Positions 32,021 to 41,805 of a DNA stretch of 64,000 bases are shown here, one piece after another (within the stretch, counting starts at the first letter, position 1; every line of letters starts with the position of its first letter). Below the pieces are notes generated by a model that was not told where the DNA came from, did no database searches, and worked only from the letters and a program-made list of their open reading frames with translations. A program made the position numbers and the translations under genes. Source of the stretch: an uncultured Acetatifactor sp. (GTDB taxonomy: Bacteria; Bacillota; Clostridia; Lachnospirales; Lachnospiraceae); assembly GCA_910586485.1 (NCBI GenBank), contig CAJUIA010000007.1:81444-145443 (forward strand), read 5' to 3'.

Positions 32021-34071
32021 TCCACAATCCTCTTAAATTTTCGTTCCATTTCCGTTTTCGTCATGGAAACGATTGTCGGCCTGCCATGGGGACAATTATA
32101 GGGATTTTCCAGAGTCAGCAGCTCATCAATCAAGGCTTCTGCCTCCCCCATGCTTAAAAGATTGTTTCCCTTCACTGCCGCCTTGCAGGACATGGAGGCT
32201 ATTTTTTCTTCCACCACCCGAAGGCCCATAGAAGCGCCCCCTGCAAGCTGATCCAGCACCTCCAGAAACATTTCTTTTTCCCCGCAGCCATAGAGATCCG
32301 TGGGCACGCCGCGCAGGGCATATTCATTGCCGCCAAAGGCCTCTATTTCAAACCCCAGACCTTCAAAGACCTCCCTATGCTCCTTAATCACCGCTTCCTC
32401 CTGGCCGGAAAGACTGACAATCACCGCTGGCATCAGTGCCTGAGATACTATACTTTTTTCATGAAACCGCTTCATCATTCGTTCATAATTCACCTTTTCA
32501 TGCGCCGCGTGCTGATCAATCATCAGCAGCTTGTCTTCAAACTCCACCAGCCAGTATGTCCGAAATACCTGGCCGATAATACGAAACCTGCTGCGATTGT
32601 CCGCCGTCAGAATCTTTTCCTGAAATAAATCCAGCTGGACAGGGTCCTCCTTTCCAAATAAATTCTTCCCTGCGGACTGTTCCTGCTGCATATTTCCCAA
32701 ATCGGCTGCCTTCTCCCCCGGCTCCGGCTGATCCCTGTATTCTCTGGTTTCCGTGAAAAACTCTTCTTCCTGTGAAAGAGCAGCTTTTTCTGACACCTTT
32801 GTCGCTTTTTGGGGTATTTCCTGTGGTTTTGCAGATTTTTCCTGCAATTTCGCCCCATTTTCACCGTTTTTCACCTCGGACCATACGGGATTTTGAATAA
32901 ATTCCTGCATTTTAGGCCGTTCCGCTTTATATTTGGCCTCTTCCATCACATGATAGGACTGACCTCTGCGCTGTTCAAAGGGCTCCGGTGCCCGCTCGCT
33001 CTCCCTTAAAGTCCTTTCCTTCTTCTCCGCTGCTTTGCGCTCCTTTTCCGTGGACAATAAAGCCTCCGGGATCATCTCATGATGCTTTAAGGTATACTTC
33101 ACGGCTCCACAGAGAAGCGCGCTGAATGCCATGGCATTGGTAAAGCGCACATCCATCTTGGTGGGATGCACGTTCACATCCACCCTCTCTGTATCCAAAT
33201 GAATGTGCAGCACGCATAAAGGGAATTTATGCTGCATGAGATATTCCTTATATCCTTCCTCCACTGCTCTGGATACTACATTACTCCTGATAAATCTGCC
33301 GTTGACAAAACAAATCTCAAAGTTCCGGTTAGAACGAACCTGGACAGGCTTACCCAGGTATCCTTCTATTTTTATGCCGTCTTCATCCTGTGTGTACTGG
33401 ATCGGCACCAGAGCATTTGCCACCTCCCTGCCGTAAATCCGGTAAATCACCTCCCGCAGATCTCCGTTTCCTGACGTATGAAATTTCATTTGATTTCCCA
33501 TTACCAGCTTAAAGGAAATATCCGGTCTGGACAGGGCAAGATGCTCCATCAAATCCGCAATATACCCGCCCTCCGTGGCAGGCTGTCTTAAAAACTTCCG
33601 TCGCACAGGAGTATTAAAAAACAAATTCCGCACAATAAAAGTAGTACCCTCCGGCGCACCTACTTCTTCAAAGGCAGTCTCCTGCGCCCCCTCCAGAATC
33701 ATGCGGCTGCCTGTGATGCTTTCCGATGTCTTCGTGATGACCTCCACCTTTGCTACCGCCGCAATACTGGATAATGCCTCGCCGCGAAAGCCAAGGCTGG
33801 ATATATGGGTCAGATCCTCTGCATTTTCAATCTTGCTTGTAGCATGGCGCAGAAAGGCCGTCCTCAGCTGTTCCCTCTCCATGCCGCAGCCATTGTCCGT
33901 AACACGGATAAAGGAAATACCGCCATCCTTTACCTCCACCGTCACGGCCCCTGCCCCGGCGTCGATGGCATTTTCCACCAGCTCCTTTACCACGCTGGAA
34001 GGACGCTCCACCACCTCGCCGGCTGCAATCTTATCAATCGTTTCCGAATCCAAAATATGAATCTGCGCCAT
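32017..34071 (-). CDS. mutL: MutL, mismatch-repair endonuclease/ATPase
   Basis: A 684-residue MutL. The GHKL ATPase motifs are ELVENAIDAGA, VTDNGCGM and LGFRGEALSSIAA. A long variable linker (about residues 340-490) leads to the C-terminal dimer domain with the endonuclease motif DQHA-x2-E-x4-E (DQHAAHEKVNYE) and CPHGRP. It is therefore a nicking MutL of the Bacillus type, as expected in a genome without MutH. Confidence 0.98.
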   Translation of the reverse strand: MAQIHILDSETIDKIAAGEVVERPSSVVKELVENAIDAGAGAVTVEVKDGGISFIRVTDNGCGMEREQLRTAFLRHATSKIENAEDLTHISSLGFRGEALSSIAAVAKVEVITKTSESITGSRMILEGAQETAFEEVGAPEGTTFIVRNLFFNTPVRRKFLRQPATEGGYIADLMEHLALSRPDISFKLVMGNQMKFHTSGNGDLREVIYRIYGREVANALVPIQYTQDEDGIKIEGYLGKPVQVRSNRNFEICFVNGRFIRSNVVSRAVEEGYKEYLMQHKFPLCVLHIHLDTERVDVNVHPTKMDVRFTNAMAFSALLCGAVKYTLKHHEMIPEALLSTEKERKAAEKKERTLRESERAPEPFEQRRGQSYHVMEEAKYKAERPKMQEFIQNPVWSEVKNGENGAKLQEKSAKPQEIPQKATKVSEKAALSQEEEFFTETREYRDQPEPGEKAADLGNMQQEQSAGKNLFGKEDPVQLDLFQEKILTADNRSRFRIIGQVFRTYWLVEFEDKLLMIDQHAAHEKVNYERMMKRFHEKSIVSQALMPAVIVSLSGQEEAVIKEHREVFEGLGFEIEAFGGNEYALRGVPTDLYGCGEKEMFLEVLDQLAGGASMGLRVVEEKIASMSCKAAVKGNNLLSMGEAEALIDELLTLENPYNCPHGRPTIVSMTKTEMERKFKRIVE

Positions 34072-34163
34072 ACTCCCTGACCTTTCTCCTGAAAATCTCT
34101 GTTACAATATTGGGGACAGCCTTTAGAATCCTCTGCCTGCACAAAGCGCATAGGTCACACAAA

Positions 34164-34310
34164 GCGGAACAGCTCTGCAATGCAGCCCCTTGGAAGAATG
34201 TCTTGGCTGACTTACCTGCGGGAAGAATCCGCAAGCGGATTCTTCCGGGCGGAATAGCTCTGCAAAGCAGAGCGTAGAATATCTTGGCCTGCTTGCAGGC
34301 TTAGATATTC
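34164..34310. repeat. Duplicated palindrome-rich segment between mutS and mutL
   Basis: A segment of about 85 bp is imperfectly repeated: the 22-mer at 34164-34185 recurs at 34249-34270 with two differences, followed in both copies by AGAAT(A/G)TCTTGGC. Three hairpins lie inside: 34221-34246 (11-bp stem), 34257-34273 (GCTCTGC, AAA, GCAGAGC) and 34278-34310, whose stem includes the end of mutS. None has a T-run. They could stabilise or cut the mutS-mutL message. Confidence 0.7.
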
Positions 34311-36991
34311 TTTCCACCCTGCCAACGGTTCTTCAACTTATTCTGCAGTCTGTATAGTGTATTCAAGGCATCCAGCGGAGACATGGTATTGACCTCCACC
34401 TCCATCAGCTCCTTTAAAACATCCTCATCCGTCACCGTATCAAAGAGAGAAATCTGCGCCAGATCCACCTCGTCCAGCTTCGGCTGTTTTTTTGCCTTGC
34501 CGTCTCCCTTGATCTCCACGGTGATGCTCTGAATCTTCTCGATAATGTCGTTATCCGTCAGCTGCTCCACAATCTCCTTGGCCCGGTCGATCACCATGTC
34601 CGGCACTCCGGCAAGCTTGGCCACCTGAATACCGTAACTCTTATCCGCACCGCCCTTGATAATCTTTCTTAAGAACACAATATCGTCTCCGCACTCCTTC
34701 ACGGCAATGCAGTAGTTATTCACATTGTTCATCTTGCCTTCCAGCTCGGTAAGCTCATGATAATGCGTGGCAAATAAGGTCTTGGCCCCCAGCAGCTTTC
34801 TGTTGCTGATATGCTCGATCACCGCCCAGGCAATGCTCAAGCCATCAAAGGTGGAGGTTCCCCGCCCGATCTCATCCAAAATCAGCAGACTGTCCGAGGT
34901 GGCATTCCTTAAAATATTTGCAACCTCATTCATCTCCACCATGAAGGTTGACTGGCCGCTGGCAAGGTCATCGGAAGCACCGACTCTGGTAAAAATCCTG
35001 TCCACAATACCGATATTGGCGCTCCGTGCAGGCACAAAGCAGCCCACCTGGGCAAGCAGCACGATCAATGCCGTCTGCCGCATATAGGTGGATTTCCCGG
35101 CCATATTAGGCCCGGTGATCACACTGATACAATGATTTCCGTTGTCCAGATAGGTATCGTTGGCGATAAACAGATCATTGGTAATCATCTGCTCCACCAC
35201 GGGATGCCTGCCATCCTTAATGTCTATGATTCCCTTTTCATTCAGCTTTGGCCGTACATAGCGATTTCTCTCGGACACCAGTGACAGAGAAGCGTAGACA
35301 TCCAGTTTTGCGATTCCTTTTGCCGTCCGCTGGATACGCTCCAGCTCCTGAGCAATGGACTCCCTGATCTGACAAAATAAATCATACTCCAGGGCCGTCA
35401 GCTTATCCTCCGCGTTTAAAATGGTGTCCTCCAGCTCCTTCAGCCTGGGTGTGGTATAACGCTCCGCATTTGCCAGAGTCTGCTTGCGTATATAATCCTC
35501 CGGCACCATGTTTTTGTAAGAGTTTGTCACCTCAAAATAATAACCGAAGACCTTATTGTATTTAATCCGCAGATTTTTAATGCCGGTGCGTTCTCGATCC
35601 TGCTCTTCCAGCTCCGCCAGCCAGTTTTTACCGTCCCGCTTGGCCTCTCTTAACCTGTCGATGGTCTCGTCGAAGCCGTCCCTGATAATGCCCCCCTCTC
35701 TGATGGTAATGGGTGGTTCCTCTTCAATGGATTTTTGAATCAACTGATAAACATCCTCAAGACTGTCAATATCCTTTTCAATTTCCAGCAGCTCTTCTTT
35801 TACAAACCCTTTTAGGACGGACTTCACTGCAGGCAGCATTTCAAGAGAATTGCGAAAGGCAATAAAGTCTCTGGGATTCGCCGTCTTATAGGTCACCTTG
35901 CTCAATAACCTCTCCAGATCATAGACAGGATTCAGATACTCACGAATCTCATCCCTGGACACACTGTCCCCGTTTAATTCCTCTATGGCATCCAGCCGCC
36001 TTTCCATCCCTTCCTTTTCAATCAAAGGCTGCTCCAGCATACTGCGAAGCAGCCTGCCGCCCATGGCTGTTTTCGTCTTATCCAGCACCCAAAGCAGCGA
36101 GCCCCGCTTCTGCTTTTCCCGAAGGGTCTCCGTCAGCTCCAGATTCCGTCTGGTGGAACTGTCTAACAGCATATACTTGTTGGTAAGATACGGCGAAATA
36201 TGCGTAAAATGAGCCAGATCCGTCTTCTGAGTTTCATAAAGAAACTGTAAAAGTGCTCCTGCCGCCAGCAGTCCGATGGGAAAATCCTCCACTCCCAGCC
36301 CGGTTAATGTACCCACCTTAAAATGCCGCAGCAAAAGCCTTTTGCATTCTTCATCATCAAACAAATGGGGCTCCAGATCATTGATGGGAATATGGTATCT
36401 GTTCCTCAGCTCGTCCACATCAAAGCCGCTCACAAGAAAGGCCTCGTTGCAGATAATCTCCGAGGGCTCATATTTCATAAGCTCGTCCCGAAGCTTCCCC
36501 AGGTCCTCAACCTCCGTGAGATAATAATCCCCTGTGGTAACGTCCGCCGCAGAAATACCGATTTTCGTAGGCGTGTACACAATACACATCAAAAAATTAT
36601 TTTTTGCTTCCTCCAGCGACTGCACATTCAAATTCGTACCGGGCGTAACCACACGGGTAACCTCCCGCTTCACCAGCCCCTTTGCCAGCTTCGGATCCTC
36701 CACCTGCTCACAGATGGCTACCTTGTAGCCCCTATTGACCAGTCTGGTCAAGTAGTTTTCCACCGCATGATAGGGGACGCCGCACATGGGCGCCCTTTCC
36801 TCCAGGCCGCAGGCCTTTCCCGTCAGGGTAAGCTCCAATTCTTTGGAAACGGTAAGGGCATCCTCAAAAAACATTTCATAAAAATCTCCCAGACGGTAAA
36901 AAAGAATACATCCGGGATATTGTTTTTTTGTTTCCAGATACTGCTGCATCATGGGGGTAAGATCTTCCACCGGAATCTGCTGCTCTGACAT
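34301..36991 (-). CDS. mutS: MutS, mismatch recognition ATPase
   Basis: An 896-residue MutS1. The mismatch-reading Phe-x-Glu is in RLGDFYEMFF at the N-terminus. The ATPase carries GPNMAGKSTYMRQ, SANIGIVDRIFTRVGASDDL and LDEIGRGTSTFDGLS, and the C-terminal tail is short. Length and order are standard. It is followed by mutL after a 229-base structured gap. Confidence 0.99.
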   Translation of the reverse strand: MSEQQIPVEDLTPMMQQYLETKKQYPGCILFYRLGDFYEMFFEDALTVSKELELTLTGKACGLEERAPMCGVPYHAVENYLTRLVNRGYKVAICEQVEDPKLAKGLVKREVTRVVTPGTNLNVQSLEEAKNNFLMCIVYTPTKIGISAADVTTGDYYLTEVEDLGKLRDELMKYEPSEIICNEAFLVSGFDVDELRNRYHIPINDLEPHLFDDEECKRLLLRHFKVGTLTGLGVEDFPIGLLAAGALLQFLYETQKTDLAHFTHISPYLTNKYMLLDSSTRRNLELTETLREKQKRGSLLWVLDKTKTAMGGRLLRSMLEQPLIEKEGMERRLDAIEELNGDSVSRDEIREYLNPVYDLERLLSKVTYKTANPRDFIAFRNSLEMLPAVKSVLKGFVKEELLEIEKDIDSLEDVYQLIQKSIEEEPPITIREGGIIRDGFDETIDRLREAKRDGKNWLAELEEQDRERTGIKNLRIKYNKVFGYYFEVTNSYKNMVPEDYIRKQTLANAERYTTPRLKELEDTILNAEDKLTALEYDLFCQIRESIAQELERIQRTAKGIAKLDVYASLSLVSERNRYVRPKLNEKGIIDIKDGRHPVVEQMITNDLFIANDTYLDNGNHCISVITGPNMAGKSTYMRQTALIVLLAQVGCFVPARSANIGIVDRIFTRVGASDDLASGQSTFMVEMNEVANILRNATSDSLLILDEIGRGTSTFDGLSIAWAVIEHISNRKLLGAKTLFATHYHELTELEGKMNNVNNYCIAVKECGDDIVFLRKIIKGGADKSYGIQVAKLAGVPDMVIDRAKEIVEQLTDNDIIEKIQSITVEIKGDGKAKKQPKLDEVDLAQISLFDTVTDEDVLKELMEVEVNTMSPLDALNTLYRLQNKLKNRWQGGKNI

Positions 36992-37077
36992 CGTGAGTAT
37001 ACTCCTGTTCTCTAATGTATAAAATCATAGAAAAAACCATATTCAACATTCAGGCATTTCGCCTGCTTTTTCATCAA

Positions 37078-37113
37078 AAAGGCAAATACACAATGATTTG
37101 CGCATTTGCCTTT
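37078..37113 (-). terminator. Terminator after the large secreted repeat protein
   Basis: AAAGGCAAAT pairs with ATTTGCCTTT over 10 bp and is followed by TTTG on the minus strand. A second small hairpin (CAGGC, ATTTC, GCCTG, 37051-37065) followed by CTTTTTC on the plus strand lies beside it. Confidence 0.65.
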
Positions 37114-37204
37114 ATTCTACCACAAAATATTGTTGTTGTAAATTGCCGCTCCCTAAATTTTCCTGCATGCAAATTCCCCCGCATGCCTGAGCTGTTACGA
37201 TAAC

Positions 37205-39373
37205 CTACAACGTAAATTCATAAGTTACCCTGGTTTCGGTTGTCCCGTCATCTAGAATCACAGTCAGCGTATGGCTGCCTTCGGGTATGGTAATACCATT
37301 ATTTATAGAAATAATTACAACATTTTTGGGGGTGCCGCCCTCGGATTCATATACCGCCTCAAATAACGGTTTCCCGCTAAGCCCGCTGATCTGAGTTTGA
37401 CTGTTCTCATAAAGTCCTTCAACCGTCTTGTCGAACACAACCTTCAGCTTTGTACTGCTGACCACCGTAACACCGGTTATCTGCGGCCAGGATGATTCAT
37501 CCTGGTCCGGTGCAGTATATACGGGTATTTCCTGATAGCTGTAAAAATCCTCCCGATTGCCCTTTGCGTCCTCCGATGCACAGCAGAACCACTGTCCTGC
37601 CGAAACGCCGCTGACAGTAATATAATTCAGACCATATCCCATCGAGTACGGTGTGCCGGCGGCATAAATCTGAGCAGGATCCTTAGGTGCAGTGGTGCCC
37701 TCGCCCTCTACCGTATCCTGAACCGCATAATAAAGGATGCCGGCTTCGTCCGAGTTGAAAGTGACCTTTATCGTATCTTCATTATCCCACTCTATACTCC
37801 TGATGCTGACGTTGGGTGCCTGCAGGTCAAGATAACAGGTGCCCTTTAGCTGTGTGCCGTCGTTCAGGTTAATAAGGATCGTATACGTATTATTACCCTT
37901 TGGAATACTGCCCCTCTGCATGTATACACGATAAATTCGGTTGTCCGAGGTCTTAACTTCTCCCAGCGTAGTTTCATTCAGCGGACAGCTGATGTCAAAC
38001 TGCCCCAGAGTCAGACTTTTCTCAGTGGCGGTTTCCAGCTCAATCTCAAAGCCATACAGGATTTCGCCGTTTGCCTGCTTCTCTGCAAAAGCCTCAGCAC
38101 TCTTCAGCGCTGCCGCCGTCTCTTCATGGACCTCACCGTCGATGGAAAGACTGTTTACCAGCGTAGACTTACCCTCCGTATTGACGGCTGTATAATACAT
38201 GGTATAGGGCATTCCCTCTGTCAGGCCGGTAACGGTAATTACATTTTCATGCTGCTTCATCTCCGTCTGGATACCGTCCCTGAGGACCTCTGCTTCCGTG
38301 GGTGCCGCCGCTTCGTCTGTTCCCGCAGGGAAAGCCGCCGCACGTGCCCGGCTCTGCACATTTTCCTTTAATATATAATAAAAGTATCCCGGCTCATCAG
38401 AATTATAGGTAATGACAGCCTGGTCTGCACCCGTGCGGACAGCGTTCATTCCGGCAAGCTGTGCACAATCCGTCCTGTAGGCAAAAACCTTGGAGATTGA
38501 CGTGCCGTCGGCAAGGGTAATTTGTATATCATATTCCTGATCCCTGTAATAGGCAGTTACCAGATCATACACCATATTATCCTCAGTGGAAACGGCCAGA
38601 ATCGTCATATCTGCGCCGCCGCTGTTACATATGATACTAAAGGAAGCCAAAGCAAGGGGCTGCTCCGTCTTTCGGCTTAAGGTAACCCGAATGCGGCCGC
38701 TGGCCATAACTTCTACCTTCTGAATCGCATATGCCTCCTGTGCCGAACCGGAAGACTCATCTCCGGATGTGGAAGATCCTCCCCCAGGCCTGGAGGGACT
38801 CCCTGCAGACTGGGAAGCCCCGCCTGCAGCAGCGACCGCTTCGGCTATCACTGCCGCCTTACTTCTCGCCTCCCTGCCTTCCTGTTTCCCAAATGCTTCG
38901 TAATGCCTGTAGGCTGCCAGAATATCATTGCCATAGGCCTTCTCCAAATCCTCATACCGTTCAAGATAATCTACAGGATCAAAGCCAGTACCGCTGTCCC
39001 TGTGTTCAAAGGCTCCAAAAGCAAGGTAATGGGCAACATAAGCATCCCAGTTATCCCCAAACGCCTCCTGAAGGTCCGGATATTTCTCTCTGTATTTGAC
39101 CACGTCCAGCATTCCATTCATCACCCGGCCCTCAGCGAGCCCGGTCCTCATGAAATGCTCCAGCAGGGCTGCCCTGTCATAACCATATGCAGCCTTAAGA
39201 TCCGGATACCGATCCGCATAATAATGCTCGTCAAAAACATCCTCTATGCCCCTGCCTGCCGCTCTGACAGAGCTGATGCTGCTAAACGCCACCGCTCCCA
39301 CGATTAAGAGGATCACCGCCACCCTTGCCTTTTTTGCCAATGCAGCCAAATGCCTTTTGATTGCTTCCTTCAT
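37205..39373 (-). CDS. Large secreted protein with three PDL-type repeats and beta domains
   Basis: A 722-residue exported protein (signal helix about residues 15-35, cleavage near VRAAG). Residues 43-173 contain three copies of a roughly 43-residue repeat with the pattern YPDL-x2-A(Y/F)G-x-D..A...HY/F-x3-G-x2-E(G/H)R (RYPDLKAAYG, KYPDLQEAFG, RYEDLEKAYG). A Ser/Gly-rich linker (about 180-212) leads to repeated beta-sandwich-like units. Two of these share the motif NSDEPGYFYY (near 324) and NSDEAGILYY (near 541). No catalytic motif or sortase signal is seen. A surface or matrix binding role is a guess. It has its own promoter and terminator. Confidence 0.75.
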   Translation of the reverse strand: MKEAIKRHLAALAKKARVAVILLIVGAVAFSSISSVRAAGRGIEDVFDEHYYADRYPDLKAAYGYDRAALLEHFMRTGLAEGRVMNGMLDVVKYREKYPDLQEAFGDNWDAYVAHYLAFGAFEHRDSGTGFDPVDYLERYEDLEKAYGNDILAAYRHYEAFGKQEGREARSKAAVIAEAVAAAGGASQSAGSPSRPGGGSSTSGDESSGSAQEAYAIQKVEVMASGRIRVTLSRKTEQPLALASFSIICNSGGADMTILAVSTEDNMVYDLVTAYYRDQEYDIQITLADGTSISKVFAYRTDCAQLAGMNAVRTGADQAVITYNSDEPGYFYYILKENVQSRARAAAFPAGTDEAAAPTEAEVLRDGIQTEMKQHENVITVTGLTEGMPYTMYYTAVNTEGKSTLVNSLSIDGEVHEETAAALKSAEAFAEKQANGEILYGFEIELETATEKSLTLGQFDISCPLNETTLGEVKTSDNRIYRVYMQRGSIPKGNNTYTILINLNDGTQLKGTCYLDLQAPNVSIRSIEWDNEDTIKVTFNSDEAGILYYAVQDTVEGEGTTAPKDPAQIYAAGTPYSMGYGLNYITVSGVSAGQWFCCASEDAKGNREDFYSYQEIPVYTAPDQDESSWPQITGVTVVSSTKLKVVFDKTVEGLYENSQTQISGLSGKPLFEAVYESEGGTPKNVVIISINNGITIPEGSHTLTVILDDGTTETRVTYEFTL

Positions 39374-39457
39374 TTTGCCGCCGTCTTCCTTTCCGTTTGC
39401 TTTCCGCAGGCAATGCCTGCATCATTCCTGATGCCTGCAGCCTCCGCTTATGTACCT

Positions 39458-39486
39458 ATCATAATTTATTTTTCTCCCGGCGTCAA
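39458..39486 (-). promoter_or_regulatory. Promoter of the large secreted protein gene
   Basis: Minus strand TTGACG, 17 bases, TATGAT. The leader of about 80 bases has competing small hairpins built from repeated GCAGGCAT/ATGCCTGC segments (about 39407-39441). Confidence 0.6.
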
Positions 39487-39527
39487 GTAAGCAAATATTT
39501 GTTATCCCGTGCGCTATATTTTGTACG

Positions 39528-41642
39528 TTATCGTTCGCTCAAATACAGCTGCACGCGGTTGTTAATCGTCGAAATCACTTCGTCCTCATACTCTGCCAGC
39601 CAGTTCTCTGCACCTTCATTCAGGACCACAAAGCTGCCGGAGGCCGGCGCTTCTTCCGGAAACGTTATAAAACTGAAAATGTCACTGCCGTCGTAAAGGC
39701 CCATCCGCCCCTTTCGACCGCCCTCAAAGGTAATATCCCTTGTCTCCAGCCCGGTGCCGCACACCCCGAAGAAATCATAATAGTATAAGCCCACCGATCC
39801 GCTGCAGCCCTCTGGAAAAAAGCGGATGCCAAATCTTCCCGAATCCTCGTTGTATTCTTCGGTCTCGTAATCCCAGCCCTCAGGAATTTTCAGGCTGATT
39901 CTTAAATTTTCATGACTGCAGGTTACCTCTGCGTCCGCAAGGGGTAATCCACAAACCTCCGCCTGCTCCGGACTATTCCTTTTTAATTTTTTAACCAAGT
40001 AGGTAAACTCATCCTTGTAATCATCCTCTGCCGTATTTACCTTAGCCAGCAGATTTTCTATATTCCGAAAAGAAGCCTCTCCCTTATATTTGCTGTCTCT
40101 CACCATCAGGCCAAGCTCCGCCACGGCGGCCGCAAAATAAAAGTCCTCCCCCGGATCAGCCCTGTAGGCTTCCTCTGTTATGGTATATTCTTTTAAAATA
40201 CTTTCGTCCTCTTCCGGCTCCTTGTAACGGATTTTCAGCAAGGCCCATTCTCCGTTTTTCTTCGACTGGGTTTCTGTCTGATACCTTAAATCCGTCTCCG
40301 GAATTTCCTGTTTTGAATCCACGGGAACGATTTCATAAAGAGCCGTAACGATATGGCCTGCGCCGATCTCTCCCGCGTCCTTGGTATCGTCTTCAAAATC
40401 CTCTGTGGCAAGGGTCCTGTTTTCATAGCCGATGAGTCTGTAGCCCTTAATACAAGCAGGATTAAATTCAATCTGCAGCTTCACGTCCTTCGCCACCGTT
40501 ACAAGAGTGGCGCCCATTTCCTCCACCATCACCCTTTTTGCTTCCCCGCGGGAATCAATATAAGCATAATTGCCGTTACCGTTGTCTGCCAGAGCCTCCA
40601 TCTTGTTATCCTTGATATTTCCCGTGCCAAAGCCCAGCACCGACAGAAAGATGCCGGATTCCCTTTTTGAAGTTACAAGCTCTTTTAATGCACTTTCGGA
40701 GGTAGCGCCCACATTCAGGTCTCCGTCCGTAGCCAGTATAATCCGGTTGTTCCCACCCTCAATAAAGTTTTCCTCCGCAAGCCGGTAAGCCGTTTCGATA
40801 CCTGCAGACCCGTTTGTGGAGCCGCTGGCGCGCAGGCTGTTGATCACCTCTGCGATCTCTGTCTTATTACTTCCCTTTTCGCCTTCTAACAGCACCGCAT
40901 CGGAGCCGGCATAAGTAACGATGGATACCCGGTCCTTTTCCGTAAGCTCGTCGGTGAGCATGGTAAAGGCCGACTGCAGCAGGGGCAGCTTATCGGCATT
41001 GTTCATGGACCCTGACACATCCAACAGGAAAACCAGATTGGAAGAAGGGGCTTCGCTGAAATCAATCTCTTCCGTTTTCAGCCCAATCTGAAGCAGCTTC
41101 GCATCCTTATTCCAAGGGCAGTCTCCCACCACGGTGGTCACCCCAAAGGGGCTGTCATCCTCAGGCAGATTATAGTCATATTTAAAGTAGTTCAACAGCT
41201 CTTCAATCCTGACCGCTCCCTGTGGAATATCTTCAATGGACAAATTTTCCTCAATCATCCGTCTCAAATTGGTATAGGACGCCGTGTCCACATCCGCCGA
41301 AAAAGTGGATACCGGACTGTTCTTCACGGATTTAAACCCAGGTTCCTCCAGGGCGTTATACTCTTCCGTATTCCCCTCCTGTAGATTCTCAGGCTCCATG
41401 GGCATAACCTCCGTAGTCATTTCGGTCATCATTTCTCCCTCACTCGGAGTCTGAATATCCCCCTTTATGGAATAATTGTCTCCGCCCGCATAGCCGTCCT
41501 CCTGTACGAGGTCATTCCTTCTGCCGTCATAGCCGTTTTCCCAGAGAGCCCCCCCTGAGTTTTCCGACTTGCTTTCCCCGCCGCATCCTGCAAGCAGGGA
41601 TACTGCTGTTAATACTGCTGCAAATACTCTGATCCTTTTCAT
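39528..41642 (-). CDS. VWA-domain lipoprotein (YfbK-like) with extra C-terminal domain
   Basis: A 704-residue lipoprotein (lipobox LLAGC). The conserved N-terminal region STFSADVDTASYTNLRRM and VRIEELLNYFKYDY is followed by a von Willebrand A domain with MIDAS motif DVSGSMN, TNGSAGI and ATDGDLNVG, and then the YfbK C-terminal region. About 110 further residues end in EVISTINNRVQLYLSER, a tail also found on the two binding-protein-like lipoproteins in this window. The ATG at 41642 follows GGGAGAAGG. Its role is likely metal-dependent protein binding at the cell surface; the partner is unknown. Confidence 0.88.
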   Translation of the reverse strand: MKRIRVFAAVLTAVSLLAGCGGESKSENSGGALWENGYDGRRNDLVQEDGYAGGDNYSIKGDIQTPSEGEMMTEMTTEVMPMEPENLQEGNTEEYNALEEPGFKSVKNSPVSTFSADVDTASYTNLRRMIEENLSIEDIPQGAVRIEELLNYFKYDYNLPEDDSPFGVTTVVGDCPWNKDAKLLQIGLKTEEIDFSEAPSSNLVFLLDVSGSMNNADKLPLLQSAFTMLTDELTEKDRVSIVTYAGSDAVLLEGEKGSNKTEIAEVINSLRASGSTNGSAGIETAYRLAEENFIEGGNNRIILATDGDLNVGATSESALKELVTSKRESGIFLSVLGFGTGNIKDNKMEALADNGNGNYAYIDSRGEAKRVMVEEMGATLVTVAKDVKLQIEFNPACIKGYRLIGYENRTLATEDFEDDTKDAGEIGAGHIVTALYEIVPVDSKQEIPETDLRYQTETQSKKNGEWALLKIRYKEPEEDESILKEYTITEEAYRADPGEDFYFAAAVAELGLMVRDSKYKGEASFRNIENLLAKVNTAEDDYKDEFTYLVKKLKRNSPEQAEVCGLPLADAEVTCSHENLRISLKIPEGWDYETEEYNEDSGRFGIRFFPEGCSGSVGLYYYDFFGVCGTGLETRDITFEGGRKGRMGLYDGSDIFSFITFPEEAPASGSFVVLNEGAENWLAEYEDEVISTINNRVQLYLSER

Positions 41643-41695
41643 AACCTTCTCCCTTCCGCCGCCCTGCGGCCTGCACACGCCTGACCATGCCATAT

Positions 41696-41724
41696 CCTAT
41701 AAAGAACGCACATGCACAAGTCAA
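41696..41724 (-). promoter_or_regulatory. Promoter of the VWA lipoprotein gene
   Basis: Minus strand TTGACT, 17 bases, TATAGG, placing the start about 45 bases before the ATG. The -10 is moderate. Confidence 0.5.
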
Positions 41725-41805
41725 TGCTTCTTACACTTTAAGACGGTAAAGAATGGAAAAAGTTTCAATATGCAGGAAATAATTGTTCGGTAATGTTCCG
41801 CTCCT

